NCBI GenBank assembly: GCA_022578965.1
Contig: MU400653.1
Coordinates: 1-64,000 of the forward strand
Direction: 5' to 3'
Source of the DNA: Xylaria sp. FL1777
Lineage: Eukaryota > Ascomycota > Sordariomycetes > Xylariales > Xylariaceae
Length of the DNA: 64,000 nt
The translations under genes and the position numbers were made by a program. The notes under the pieces were generated by a model. It worked only from the letters and a program-made list of their open reading frames with translations. It made no database searches and was not told where the DNA came from. How positions within the stretch are numbered: the first letter of the stretch is position 1; each line of letters begins with the position of its first letter. Of this stretch, positions 46,342 to 55,992 are shown one piece after another.

Positions 46342-48747
46342 ATGGCAGCTCAGTCCCGATCTCAGATAATTAAGTCTAAACCAATAGGTAATGGGCTAAA
46401 CGGCTTTCTCGAGTCATTTAATTCGACCTGTAAGGATTTAGGCATTACTCCATCGTCGCAGTCCTTAGATGAAGTAGGAAACGAAGGTAACGGCAAGCTC
46501 ATAACGGTATTGTGCGCTTCTAATCCACTTCTAGGTCTCCGGAAGCTTGCAACCAACCTGATTTCGGCGTTGCTGGTTCTTCCAGCCTCTCTCGAACTAC
46601 GTTCCAGTAATGGCCGCAAAACCCTCCTTGATGATCTGTCAAGGCTAGTTTCAGTAGTCAACTCCGATGACTTCGATATCTTACGGATCCTTCCTCTCCT
46701 TAAAGCAGTCCTCAGCAAAGAGCCAGACGAGGTCATCTGGGATAAGGTCTACGATGCGGTTACCGAGTCTACCCCCCCTCCTCGTCCTATATCATCCGTC
46801 CCACAGACACCATGGCTACGCAACACCAGCAGCTTTGCGAACTCCTCCGAACACCGTAAATACGTCGACGACGTGTTAAAGGAAGAGCTTGGCCCTATGT
46901 ATGTTGGAATACCTAGCTTCTTCGAAGCGTTCTTTGGCAAGGTTGCAGGGCTTAAAGCAGCAGCAACAGTGGCGTTCGAGAAGTGCAAGGAAGGCGATGA
47001 CCCGTTATACCGAGAAGGAGGAGGTTGGCAAGGCTGGCCAGAAGGCGCACAGGAAAAGGATGTCTTAAACTGGCTTGCACAGGTTATAGAACAGCTCGCG
47101 GATTTCGCGGAAGAGCATCAACCCGCCTCACGAGCTCAACGGAGGCCATTGGCACAGCCTCACAAACCTTTGCAAGGCTCTACAGCAGAACGTAAGCTGG
47201 ACGTAGGCTTTGTCGATAACCCGGACGCGGGTGTGGACTCTAAGTGCCGCTGGTCTCATATCCTCGTGCCTGGAGAACTCAAGAGTAACCCCTCTGCCGA
47301 TATACACTCGAAAGCATGGCTTGATCTAGGCCGATACGCAAGAGAGGTGCTCGCCTCTCAAGACAGTCGCCGCTTCGTCCTTGGTTTTACTCTTTGTGGG
47401 TCGCTCATGCGGCTGTGGGAATTTGACCGACTAGGCGGCATCGCGTCCGATCGGTTTGACATCAACCAAGAGGGGCAGCAGTTTGTAGAGGCAGTCCTCG
47501 GGTTCCTCTGGATGAATGATGAACAGCTCGGATTCGACCCTACCATTATTACAGCCGGAGATAGTCAGTATATCGAAATCGAAAGAAACAATCAAAAGGA
47601 GCGTCTCATTATTGATGAGGTAATGAAGCGGGCACGTTGCATCGCCGGTCGAGCAACCACCTGTTGGAAGGCACATCGAGAAGGGGATGATTCGCGGATG
47701 CCTCTAGTGATCAAAGATTCGTGGCAGTACCCGGAACGAGAGGAAGAGGGAGGATTGCTGCGCGATGCGACCGAGAAGGGTGTTACCAACGTTGCGAGAC
47801 ACTATTATCATGGAACGGTCCAAGTGGGCGGCGGAGATGACGATATCTATAACAATATTCGGAAAGGCCTCGACATAACGCAAGCAAAAAACTACATACC
47901 CGAAGGCTCAATGCTGCCTCCTGCGCGTCGCATCTCACGGCAGGGTCAAAGCAGCAGCACTGCCAGCCGGAAGCGGTCCTCGGACACCCCTTTGCCGCCA
48001 AGTAAGCGAACCTGTTCAAGCTCTCCGACGAAGACCGGTAGGCGTACTGCTATCAATCGGGTGCATCGCCGTGTCATCGTTCGCGATTATGGGAAAGCTA
48101 TCTATAAGGCAAACTCACGAGTTGCGCTACTTAACGCATTTATCGGTTGTATCGAAGGATACCACTCTCTATATACGCAAGCTAACATGCTTCAACGAGA
48201 CGTTTCAATCAACAACCTCTTAATAAACGAAGATGATAGCAATCCCTCTTGGGATTCATTCTTGATTGATTTTGACCTAGCGATCAAAGAGCAACGGGAG
48301 GGAGCATCCGGAGCCCGAGGCAAGACTGGCACGAGGGCATTTATGGCCATTGGAGTGCTTCGCGATGACGAAAAGCATTCGTTTATGCACGATCTTGAGT
48401 CGTTCTTCTGGGTACTCTTCTGGATATGCGTTCACTACGATGGGCCGGGTCAAGATATTGGGCCAACTGAGTTTGAAGAGTGGAATTACGTGGGCACACA
48501 AAAAATAGCTGACTTGAAATTCGCGCTAATCGGTGATGAAAGACGGTTTCTTAACCGTATAACTGAAGTCTTTACGCCCTACTATCGGCCATTGATTCCA
48601 TACGTCAATAGGTTGCGGAGGCTGGTTTTCCCAATGGACAAACCGTGGGAGAATAACGAAGATAGGACGCTCTATTCTCGGATGCAGGAGATTCTTCGGG
48701 ACGCGCAGATGGATCCAGAGGTGTCTGGCATTGAGCGTGAGTCTTAG
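46342..48747 (+). CDS. FunK1-type fungal protein kinase
   Basis: Intronless frame of 801 codons. The C-terminal half shows kinase landmarks of the Pkinase_fungal (FunK1) family: MLQRDVSINNLLINED (catalytic loop with the Asp and Asn of HRDxxxxN) at about 615-630, FLIDFDLAIK in place of the DFG box at about 640-650, TGTRAFMAIGVL (the APE-region equivalent), and HDLESFFWVLFWICVHYDGP. The N-terminal half has RWSHILVPGELKSNP and DLGRYAREVLASQ, FLGF..CGSLMRLWEFDR, and VEAVLGFLWMNDEQLGFDPT, which belong to the long FunK1 N-terminal domain. A Ser/Arg/Lys-rich linker (about 535-580, SRKRSSDTPLPPSKRTCSS) could be a nuclear targeting stretch. FunK1 genes are expanded in many filamentous fungi and often sit in repeat-rich regions, as here. 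Complete in length; substrates unknown. Confidence 0.93.
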   Translation: MAAQSRSQIIKSKPIGNGLNGFLESFNSTCKDLGITPSSQSLDEVGNEGNGKLITVLCASNPLLGLRKLATNLISALLVLPASLELRSSNGRKTLLDDLSRLVSVVNSDDFDILRILPLLKAVLSKEPDEVIWDKVYDAVTESTPPPRPISSVPQTPWLRNTSSFANSSEHRKYVDDVLKEELGPMYVGIPSFFEAFFGKVAGLKAAATVAFEKCKEGDDPLYREGGGWQGWPEGAQEKDVLNWLAQVIEQLADFAEEHQPASRAQRRPLAQPHKPLQGSTAERKLDVGFVDNPDAGVDSKCRWSHILVPGELKSNPSADIHSKAWLDLGRYAREVLASQDSRRFVLGFTLCGSLMRLWEFDRLGGIASDRFDINQEGQQFVEAVLGFLWMNDEQLGFDPTIITAGDSQYIEIERNNQKERLIIDEVMKRARCIAGRATTCWKAHREGDDSRMPLVIKDSWQYPEREEEGGLLRDATEKGVTNVARHYYHGTVQVGGGDDDIYNNIRKGLDITQAKNYIPEGSMLPPARRISRQGQSSSTASRKRSSDTPLPPSKRTCSSSPTKTGRRTAINRVHRRVIVRDYGKAIYKANSRVALLNAFIGCIEGYHSLYTQANMLQRDVSINNLLINEDDSNPSWDSFLIDFDLAIKEQREGASGARGKTGTRAFMAIGVLRDDEKHSFMHDLESFFWVLFWICVHYDGPGQDIGPTEFEEWNYVGTQKIADLKFALIGDERRFLNRITEVFTPYYRPLIPYVNRLRRLVFPMDKPWENNEDRTLYSRMQEILRDAQMDPEVSGIERES

Positions 48748-50690
48748 CGGCAGAATACTATGAGTATGGTGGCCAATGCGAAGCTCTTTGGGCAACCAGT
48801 CAGCGCTTATGCGATTATATTTAGAATAGCAATGTTATATTTAAATTCGAGATTTTAGAGATGTTAAAGATGGGCTGCTATGACTTGCGAGTTCCAATAT
48901 AGGACCCATAGGCAATAGCGGGTGCCTATCTAAACATAAAGAATAACGTTGCCCTTAAATTTTAGAATTTAAAAGCACTTTTGTTTTTTAATGCTATAGT
49001 TTCTAGGTTGATTGGGACAGGCTTGCTGCCGATATTGGTTTCAAAAACGGCGCAACCGCTCGAAGTCACTATGAGCCACTACTTATCCGCCACGACCACG
49101 ACCACGACCGCGACCACGACCGCGACTACGACCGCAATTACGCTAGTGCTGGCGCTTGCAACGCTTCTGATCAGAGACAATGCCCTTGTACCAAGAAGGC
49201 CATTCCAGCAGAGGACGAGCTGGAAGACGGGGAAGTTTAAATTGCTGGTCCGCGCTTCGTGATGGATTCCTTCTACGGCAAATGATCGCACCGAATATTG
49301 CACTTGACTAAGAGATGCGAATGNNNNNNNNNNNNNNNNNNNNNNNNNNNNNNNNNNNNNNNNNNNNNNNNNNNNNNNNNNNNNNNNNNNNNNNNNNNNN
49401 NNNNNNNNNNNNNNNNNNNNNNGGGTAGAGATGCGAATGGGTAGAGATGCGAATGGGTAGAGATGCGAATGGGTAGAGATGCGAATGGGTAGAGATGCGA
49501 ATGGGTAGAGATGCGAATGGGTAGAGATGCGAATAGGTAGAAGGCTGCGGACGGTGCAGTCAGACTTCCACTGTATTTAGCTGGCACTTTAACGGCTAGA
49601 CACGTCTCTCTCGAATATAACATTATCGCCCTATCACCTTTATGTATTTTATTCTTGTTTTCCTGGCCTAGATACAATAGCCTCGGCATTGCTGTAAGTC
49701 TATTGCACCTACTGCATTTACTGGATGTAGACCAACATCGTGATATCTCTTTATTTGTTGCATCCATCCGTACATCAAGGTATTATAAAGGAACATTAAG
49801 TCGGTGTCAGACACAAACACGTACGTAGACGTCTCTAGTGCAATGATAATGATGTTGTTGTACTTAGTTCCAATCAAATGCATGTGCATGGGCATCTCTA
49901 TGTCATCAATCAAGTCTTGCTAATCATGTACTCGCGCTCAAAGAGGCCTAGGTCCACGGTAATAAAGTTCGCAATAATACTGAGATAGTCGTATAAAGGC
50001 CTGAGTGTAGTTTTATATTGTAGTATATCTAGTTTATCCGTTTCCAGCAGCCAAAGACTCATCAATAGCAAATGCTAAAACTAAATGACCTAATATATTG
50101 ATATATGTGCCATTTTTTACATCAAAAGGCCCATATTCATGCATATAGTTATAAAGACCTTTTATATATAAAATAAAAATAAACCAATTATGGGTTTTTT
50201 ATATCCCTTAATTCAAAAATGTAAAAGCAAACAAACCACTTAAATGTTGAGCTACGGCGCCAGTGTGTCCGAACGAAGTGCATCAGCCACTATAAAGCGA
50301 GTTGTCCTACTCGTATCTCTCAACGTAAGGGGAGGCAATTACAGCAGCGCCCTGCGGAGGGCCCGTCGAAAATACCGCTTGATTGGGGGACAACGTCACA
50401 GCCCTGGCGCCTCACCGAAACCGAGGCGGTGGCATACCGCTCAACTAGGGGAGGGCCGCCACCGACTAGGAGGCTACAGGACTCAAGGGAAGGGGCGAGA
50501 ACATGGCGGTACCAGCTAGCGCGCGGCATGAAAGTAGTAGTAACAGGCAGTAAGAGTATACATCAAACTTTTTATAAGGGAACAAAGCTATATTAATGGA
50601 GGTTGTTCTATTTAGTAGAGCCGATTGGCTGACCTAAACACCATGATACCAGCAATTCTATCTTCTGGTTAGTGTTCTCTTTGTTAAGTT
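48748..50690. other. Repeat-rich intergenic region with gap
   Basis: Contains a short GACCAC/GACCGC hexamer array (about 49094-49136), a 16-bp minisatellite with an assembly gap (49300-49535), and unassigned sequence. A minus-strand stretch at 49913-49668 (MPMHMHLIGTKYNNIIIIAL) looks protein-like but has no extension or family. GC-rich sequence at 50330-50520 has open frames without recognisable content. Confidence 0.5.
49304..49540. repeat. Minisatellite, 16-bp unit GGGTAGAGATGCGAAT, with 99-N gap
   Basis: At least eight units; N run at 49324-49422. A long open frame across it is a repeat translation. Confidence 0.92.
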
Positions 50691-51600
50691 CTAAAATCGG
50701 TGATTTGATGATCCGGAGGGAATTTGTCGACACATCAACATAGCCGTGTACAACACGCGCTGATCGACCAGAAAGAGAGATAACGGTAACCTATTTGTTT
50801 AATTAGTATGGAGACGTGAAGACAGGGAGATAGGGACGGGGAGACAGGGAGACAGGGAGACAGGGAGACAGGGAGACAGAGACGGGGAGACGTGAAGACA
50901 GGGAGATAGAGACGGGGAGATGGGGACTCACGGGAATAACACGATGGCAATGATAGCCCCGATTGCGTATGCGTCGCGCTGTACATAGAAGAATACAGCA
51001 CATTTCTGCAAGAGACAGACTGTCTTCGTGCAGCGGCAAGTTATCAATTAGTACAGGCGATACATGTGGTGTATTGTTGTCTATTTGGTCGAAAATGAAC
51101 TCCGCTCGCCAGTGGCCGTCTGGATCATCATGAAGCAATTCTTCGCCTCCTTTCCAGTCTATCCTATATAATAATATAATAAATTAGTTTGATGTTCAAT
51201 TCAATAATAGATTTACTTACTCTCGTATTTGCCAAGTTGATTCTTCATAAATAAGGCCATCATAATTCATGTTATTAGAAAAGAACATGTAATGCTTGAT
51301 GAGATTTGCAACCTCGAGGGCGTCATATATATTCCAACCATCCAGTATATTAGATAGGTGCTGTGTACTAAACACTTGTTGCTCGGTGAAAATCGAATGA
51401 AGCTTTTCTATAGACAACGGTTTTATAAAAACCGTTCCATGTGATGATTTTCCTGATCGTAAATCAAGGGTAGAACAAGTAATACCCACGTCCGCAAAAT
51501 CATTGCAGTGGATGTATCCACCACTATTGTAGTCCTGAACGCGTCGAAGGAAAGTTCGGGTTGCTTGCCAAATACTCTTTGCTTTCGCAAAATATGCCAT
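50691..51600 (-). CDS. Putative small membrane-anchored protein, four exons
   Basis: Model complement(join(50691..50790, 50932..51005, 51064..51163, 51221..51600)), 217 residues; all splice phases close. Introns: 57 bp (GTAAGT..ATATAG), 58 bp (GTATCG..TTGCAG) and 141 bp (GTGAGT..AAATAG with TACTAAT branch). The N-terminus (MAYFAKAKSIWQATRTFLRR) and the middle (DLRSGKSSHGTVFIKPLSIE, HLSNILDGWNIYDALEVANL, WKGGEELLHDDPDGHWRAEF) look soluble and conserved-like. Exon 3 encodes KCAVFFYVQRDAYAIGAIIA and IVLFP, continuing in exon 4 with LPLSLFLV, giving one likely membrane helix near the C-terminus. The third intron contains a minisatellite. Retaining the 58-bp intron would place the next exon out of this frame and lose the membrane helix, so I prefer splicing. 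No family is recognised. Confidence 0.6.
50813..50930. repeat. Minisatellite (GACAGGGAGA-type, 10 bp) inside an intron
   Basis: About ten imperfect units within the third intron of the four-exon gene, lengthening it to 141 bp while the other introns are 57-58 bp. On the minus strand the repeat is a pyrimidine tract between the donor and the TACTAAT branch site. Confidence 0.85.
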
Positions 51601-51845
51601 AGCTAAAGATTGAATAAGTATGCGATAGATTATGAGGAAAACATGATTTGCAAGCAGGTGGAATTAACTTAAATATGTAAAAAAGAAAGTTTGTTTCGAA
51701 TCAGCAGCGTTGGCCCAGTAATCAGTAGCGTAATCTTTCAGCCACACAAGTGGCTAAGTCCATGTGGCTAGGTGGGCTAGCCCCTCCACCCAATAGTCCA
51801 CTAGGTCCAATAATTGAGGGTCTGGGCTAGGTACGTACGGCTAGG

Positions 51846-51980
51846 TCGAAGGTCCGTATGGGTAGGTAGGTCCGTATGGGTAGGTAGGTCCGTATGGGTA
51901 GGTAGGTCCGTATGGGTAGGTAGGTCCGTATGGGTAGGTAGGTCCGTATGGGTAGGTAGGTCCGTATGGTAGGTAGGTCC
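51846..51980. repeat. Minisatellite, 17-18-bp unit GTCCGTATGGGTAGGTAG
   Basis: About eight units running directly into the left end of MITE copy B. Open frames repeating Thr-Asp-Leu-Pro-Thr-His are translations of the array. Confidence 0.9.
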
Positions 51981-51981
51981 G

Positions 51982-52172
51982 TATCCCTTTGACTGCCGTT
52001 TCAACTCCAATACATAAAAAGTGGAACAGCGGGACTCCTTGCATAAGAAAATAATCCAATAATACAATTATCCGAGTATTATATTATCATTTCATTGGAT
52101 TATCTGTTTATGCAAGAAGTCCCGCTGTTCCACTTTTTATGTATTGGAGTTGAAACGGCAGTCAAAGGGATA
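51982..52172. mobile_element. MITE/hairpin element, copy B
   Basis: 79-base arms (51982-52060 and 52094-52172) are reverse complements with about five mismatches, loop of 33 bases. Ends TATCCCTTT and AAAGGGATA, with TA at both edges. Same family as copy A (45741-45933), but about a dozen arm positions differ and nearly all are changed in both arms together. Confidence 0.85.
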
Positions 52173-52194
52173 GGTAAGTGTAATGAAATTCAAC

Positions 52195-52500
52195 GTTAGC
52201 TAGGTAGGTGGCTTGGGTGGCTAGGTGTATGTGGCTAAGTGGCTAAGGTTATATGGCTAGGTAAGCTTAAGTGGCTAAGTATATGTGGCTAAGTGTATGT
52301 GGCTAGGTGTATGTAGCTAAATGGCTAAGTGTATGTGGCTAAGTGGCTACGGGTATGTGGCTAAAAAGTGTATGTGGCTAAGTGGCTGAGTGTATGTGGC
52401 TAAGTAGCTACGGGTATGTGGCTAAGTGGCTGAGTGTATGTGGCTAATTAGCTAAGTGGCGGAGTGGATGTGGCAAAGTGGCTAGGGGAGCGGGGTGGAT
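52195..52500. repeat. Degenerate repeat of GTGGCTAAGT / GTATGTGGCTA units
   Basis: Irregular units of 10-20 bases over about 300 bases. Traces of the same unit occur before the MITE (about 51740-51790), so the array flanks MITE copy B. Confidence 0.8.
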
Positions 52501-52899
52501 GGGGCTAGGGGCGCGCGAAGCCGTCGGAGCTTTTATTACTTTTTATAAACAGGCTTTTTATACACCGGCTTAGCGTCCTAAGGTAGTTAAAACACACCTA
52601 AATATAGCATATCTGCAATAAGTCTTTAGTGTAGGTCTAAGTAGCTAAACCTGCTTACTGCGTATATCCTTAAGCCCTGATGTTAACACGGGTAATTCGC
52701 AATAACGTAATATAGCATATTATATTTTAATTTAACAGCTGCTAATCATACCATGGCAATGCAGGACTGGAATATATAATCCTGTCTTTTGCCTCCTCTT
52801 CACAATCCTTTAGATAGCTTCACTACATGCTTATTAAACTCTCTCTAACCGGAGGCTCTAAACCCTAGGTAACCCCCAGTATAAGCATAATAATACCTC

Positions 52900-53766
52900 A
52901 TGGGAAGTCCAAAAGATGTCGAGACCAAGGCTGAGCAGGCAGCATTTGGAACATCTACTCATGAAGTCCCGCCACCACCGTACCAAGAAGTGAATCACGG
53001 CAAGAACGCTGGGCCGGCTCCATCATACAACGCCGGCCGACCAAGCAGAGGAGCCGGGTCAACATATGGCACGACGCTCAAGTTCCCGCCAACACTCAAT
53101 GCTTACCTACAGTTAGGATTCACGAAGACTTTTCATCTCGGAGAGACGAAGGATACACCGCTGTTTGCAGCGCGTATGCATTCCGGACTCACCAGGAACC
53201 CCGAGCTGGTGCTATACGACGGCCCGAGCGAAAAGGGCCCCGTCCTGGCAACGGCCACTCACGCATCCATGTGGAAATCGGCCTCGGTTATAACGGCCCC
53301 AGCACGAGAAGGAGTAGCCCATGACAGTGACACTCAGCAGGTCACCATGTCGGCTCCCAGGATCTTGAAGCACAAAACCTATGCATTCACGGCTGATGTC
53401 GGTGTTGGCAAAGAGACGCGCCGCGAGCAGTTCGAGTGGCGGTCAAGTCATGGGAACGAGGTTCGAGAACTCGATGGTTATAGATGGGGTTGGAAGCTCG
53501 TACGCCTATCCAACCAGGCCGCCGACAGCGGGGAAGATCGGGCGATGCGAGCATCGGGCTCGACAAGCGACGGGTTCGAGGTTGTTGCGGCGTGGGCACA
53601 TAACAACAGCATGTCCATGAGCAAGGCTTTCAAGTTCCAGCTCATGGGCAGCGTTCTGTCGGGGATGTTGGGTGATCGTGGTGCTATATTGGCTCTCATT
53701 TCGGCACTGAGGATATGGTCCATAGAGGTCGCTATCTCGGGCGCAACGGCGGCAGGAGCAAGTTGA
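52900..53766 (+). CDS. Tubby C-terminal/LURP-one-like fungal protein
   Basis: Single-exon frame of 288 residues. Residues 1-50 are disordered with a PPPPYQE motif. Residues about 58-270 have the pattern I know from fungal LURP-one/tubby-like proteins: FPPTLNAYLQLGFTKTFHLG, LFAARMHSGLTRNPELVLYD, EQFEWRSSHGNEVRELDG, YRWGWKLVRL, then EVVAAWAHN and a hydrophobic C-terminal helix (ILALISALRIWSIEV). In the tubby fold such a helix fills a beta barrel. Assignment is by recalled pattern only. The biological role in fungi is unknown; membrane-lipid binding is a family guess. It starts about 400 bases after a minisatellite block, and a fragment of the inverted-repeat family lies 43 bases after the stop. 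Confidence 0.75.
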   Translation: MGSPKDVETKAEQAAFGTSTHEVPPPPYQEVNHGKNAGPAPSYNAGRPSRGAGSTYGTTLKFPPTLNAYLQLGFTKTFHLGETKDTPLFAARMHSGLTRNPELVLYDGPSEKGPVLATATHASMWKSASVITAPAREGVAHDSDTQQVTMSAPRILKHKTYAFTADVGVGKETRREQFEWRSSHGNEVRELDGYRWGWKLVRLSNQAADSGEDRAMRASGSTSDGFEVVAAWAHNNSMSMSKAFKFQLMGSVLSGMLGDRGAILALISALRIWSIEVAISGATAAGAS

Positions 53767-53808
53767 GTTGATAGTTAATAGATGAATTTACAATTCAGAA
53801 GTCTCAAA

Positions 53809-53874
53809 CAGATTATTGTAATCTGAATGGAGTCAGGTTCTCAGTTCCAAGCCCTCACAGCAGCCCTTATTATA
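53809..53874 (+). repeat. Solo fragment of the 25.9-31.1 kb inverted repeat
   Basis: About 66 bases (ACAGATTATTGTAATCTGAA through CAGTTCCAAGCCCTCACAGC to CCCTTATTATAC) match the inner end of the left arm (26199-26270) with few differences. The rest of the arm is absent here. It lies 43 bases after the tubby-like stop codon. Confidence 0.65.
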
Positions 53875-54971
53875 CCTTTCTCGTCGGCAATTAGTTCAAG
53901 CCCACTGAACAACCAGTTATTAAGGAGTTAGGATAGCACTGCAGGCTCCGTGCAAACCAAGGCTAGGTCATCGAGTAAGATTCTCTGATGAGGGCTATAT
54001 ATAGAATACAGAGAAAATCGAGCTCGAGGATTAATGACTTGCTGAACAGCCTAGACATAGTAGCTATCACTCCATCGGCAGGTTTCTTCTTTAGTTGCTT
54101 CTAGATTCTCGTGGTTGAGACTTCTTCTCGGTAATATTCGACAATGGTATTAAGACACTCCAAGGGGTATGTATGTCTCACGAGAGCAAGTTCGCAAACA
54201 TATGTTTCGGTATTTCATCCATGGGTCTTCTGTTTCGCACAGCGATGCAAACGAGTTGCTTGTAAGCCCTCTCTTCGCTTCCCACCGGCAATAGTCATAG
54301 CTTTTGGCCGCTTAAAAACTTGTTCGGCGATACAACAAACATCCCTAGCCTGACACGCCTAAACCTTCCAAATTCGTCATTAAGGTGGCCGATATAGAAT
54401 AGATAGCGAAGAGCACAGATAAGACTTCAACACCACAATTGCGGGTACTGCACAAGATCAAACGGATCTCGATAGGGTATTATGGTATACCCTTCTGAGG
54501 GCTGACAGCATTGAGGGCACAAGGGCTTGCATAACAAATATCGAGAAGGGCCCTTCTAGAACGATGGGCCGGCGAATCACCTTTTCCTTAGGTCTGTTAT
54601 CACCCTACCGTCGTTAGCTATAGTAGACTGTTGTAAGATTCGCTACCACTTGCTAGTGTAGATTGGCCTTAAAACTAGGGTCCGCTGAGGGCGATCTTAG
54701 AAAAATTAGAGAGACATGATCCTTTCCCGTGCGCTGTAGAAGATGGGATACGGGGTCGTCATGCGCCATGCTGCGGTGTGACCAGAACTGCAATGTTAGA
54801 CTTTGGTGCGCTGAAGTTCTATAAATTCAACAGGGCAACCCTTCCAGGTTCAAGTCCCCATGCGACGACCAAGTCATCTCATGATTACGGCCACTCGAAA
54901 ACCGCACGCAAGCACAGTAGCACTTAGCTCTCTGTCCCCATTTACACTTCGGTATTAGAGTATTGACAAAG
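53875..54971. other. Intergenic, nothing recognised
   Basis: About 1.1 kb of ordinary composition between two plus-strand genes. No repeat, RNA gene or reliable frame was recognised. Confidence 0.45.
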
Positions 54972-55992
54972 ATGGTCTCGCTCGACGAATCTAAACAATC
55001 TTCTCTAGAGCAGGAGGCCACAACGCTACCGGACTACATGACTGATCCCAATGCCGTCTTGAAAGATGTTAATGCGGAATGGAGATACAAGCAACCACCC
55101 GACTACCAGAAAACGCGGAAATATTATTGGGAGAGTGAGTCTAGCTGCCTAATTAGCTCCCCTCTTTCTCTCTCTCTTTTTTTCTTCTTTCTTTTATTCA
55201 CCCCCTACCGGTCTCCGCCTTCTCTCGACTCTTTCCATCTTATCTCATCTATATAACACTACGAACCACAAGAGCCAACGAAGCCACGGTAGCCAAAACC
55301 CAGAATCACGCGGCAGGTAGCCTGCCCCAACTCGTCGAGAACCTCGTGAAAAACTGGGAGATCGAGGCATCCTTCAAGACACGGCTGTCAGACTGGAGAA
55401 CAGTGGACTTCACATGCTACACCTTCGCAGTTAATGATCGAGAGCCGGTGTCGGCGTCGCACATGCTGCGCGTGGGGACGTACAATGCGATCATCGGAGC
55501 TGGGATGTACTACGATCCCGAGGCGATGGGCTTTGAGTCGAGTCACAAGACGTTCAAGCGCATGATGCCGACGTTCGCGTGGGAGGTGCTGGAGGTATAC
55601 ACCGAGCCGCCGGTAGTTGCGTTCAAGTGGCGGCATTGGGGGGAATTCCGAGGAGATTACAGTGCTATCAACGCGTAAGTGAACCCGGTGTGCCGTAGCG
55701 AAAATGGTGATCTGGGATGGACTGTTAATGACGCCGTTTTAGTGCCGGCAAAAAGGTCAAAGTCTCAGCGAACGGGCAGGCCATCGATGTCACAGGGGTG
55801 ACTGTGGCACACCTGAACACAAGAATGCAAGTTACGAAGCTGAAGACGTGGTTTGACCCTGACGAGATGTTTCGACAAATGGACCCAAGCAACCAGGCCG
55901 TTAGGATACCAATGGCCAGTTGTCCGATAGTAGGAGGCAGCGACGATTCTTCGAATGCTAAACACAGTGACGCCGGGTTGAACGCTGCGTGA
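54972..55992 (+). CDS. Pathogen-related protein homologue (SnoaL/NTF2-like fold)
   Basis: Model join(54972..55134, 55275..55674, 55743..55992), 270 residues. Introns of 140 bp (GTGAGT..AAGAG) and 68 bp (GTAAGT..TTTTAG, branch GTTAATGAC); phases close. Landmarks: DYMTDPNAVLKDV near the N-terminus; LPQLVENLVKNWEIEASFKT; DFTCYTFAVNDREPVSASHM; GTYNAIIGAGMYYDPEAMGF; ESSHKTFKRMMPTFAWEVLE; VYTEPPVVAFKWRHWGEFRG; and WFDPDEMFRQMD. This order matches the plant and fungal 'pathogen-related protein' family with a SnoaL-like domain (FAWEV..VYSGPPVVAFKWRHWG). Members are small cytosolic proteins, probably binding a small ligand or acting as an isomerase or hydrolase. The exact reaction is not known. No signal peptide. 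Confidence 0.88.

Noticed and set aside
48981..49262. 93-codon frame with a Thr/Ala run
   Set aside because: The run is a GACCAC/GACCGC hexamer repeat, and the rest shows no recognisable protein.
49273..49767. 164-codon minus-strand frame spanning the N gap
   Set aside because: Translation of the 16-bp minisatellite and of N.
51801..52067. Frames repeating Thr-Asp-Leu-Pro-Thr-His or Gly-Pro-Thr-Tyr-Pro-Tyr
   Set aside because: Translations of the 17-18-bp minisatellite running into MITE copy B.
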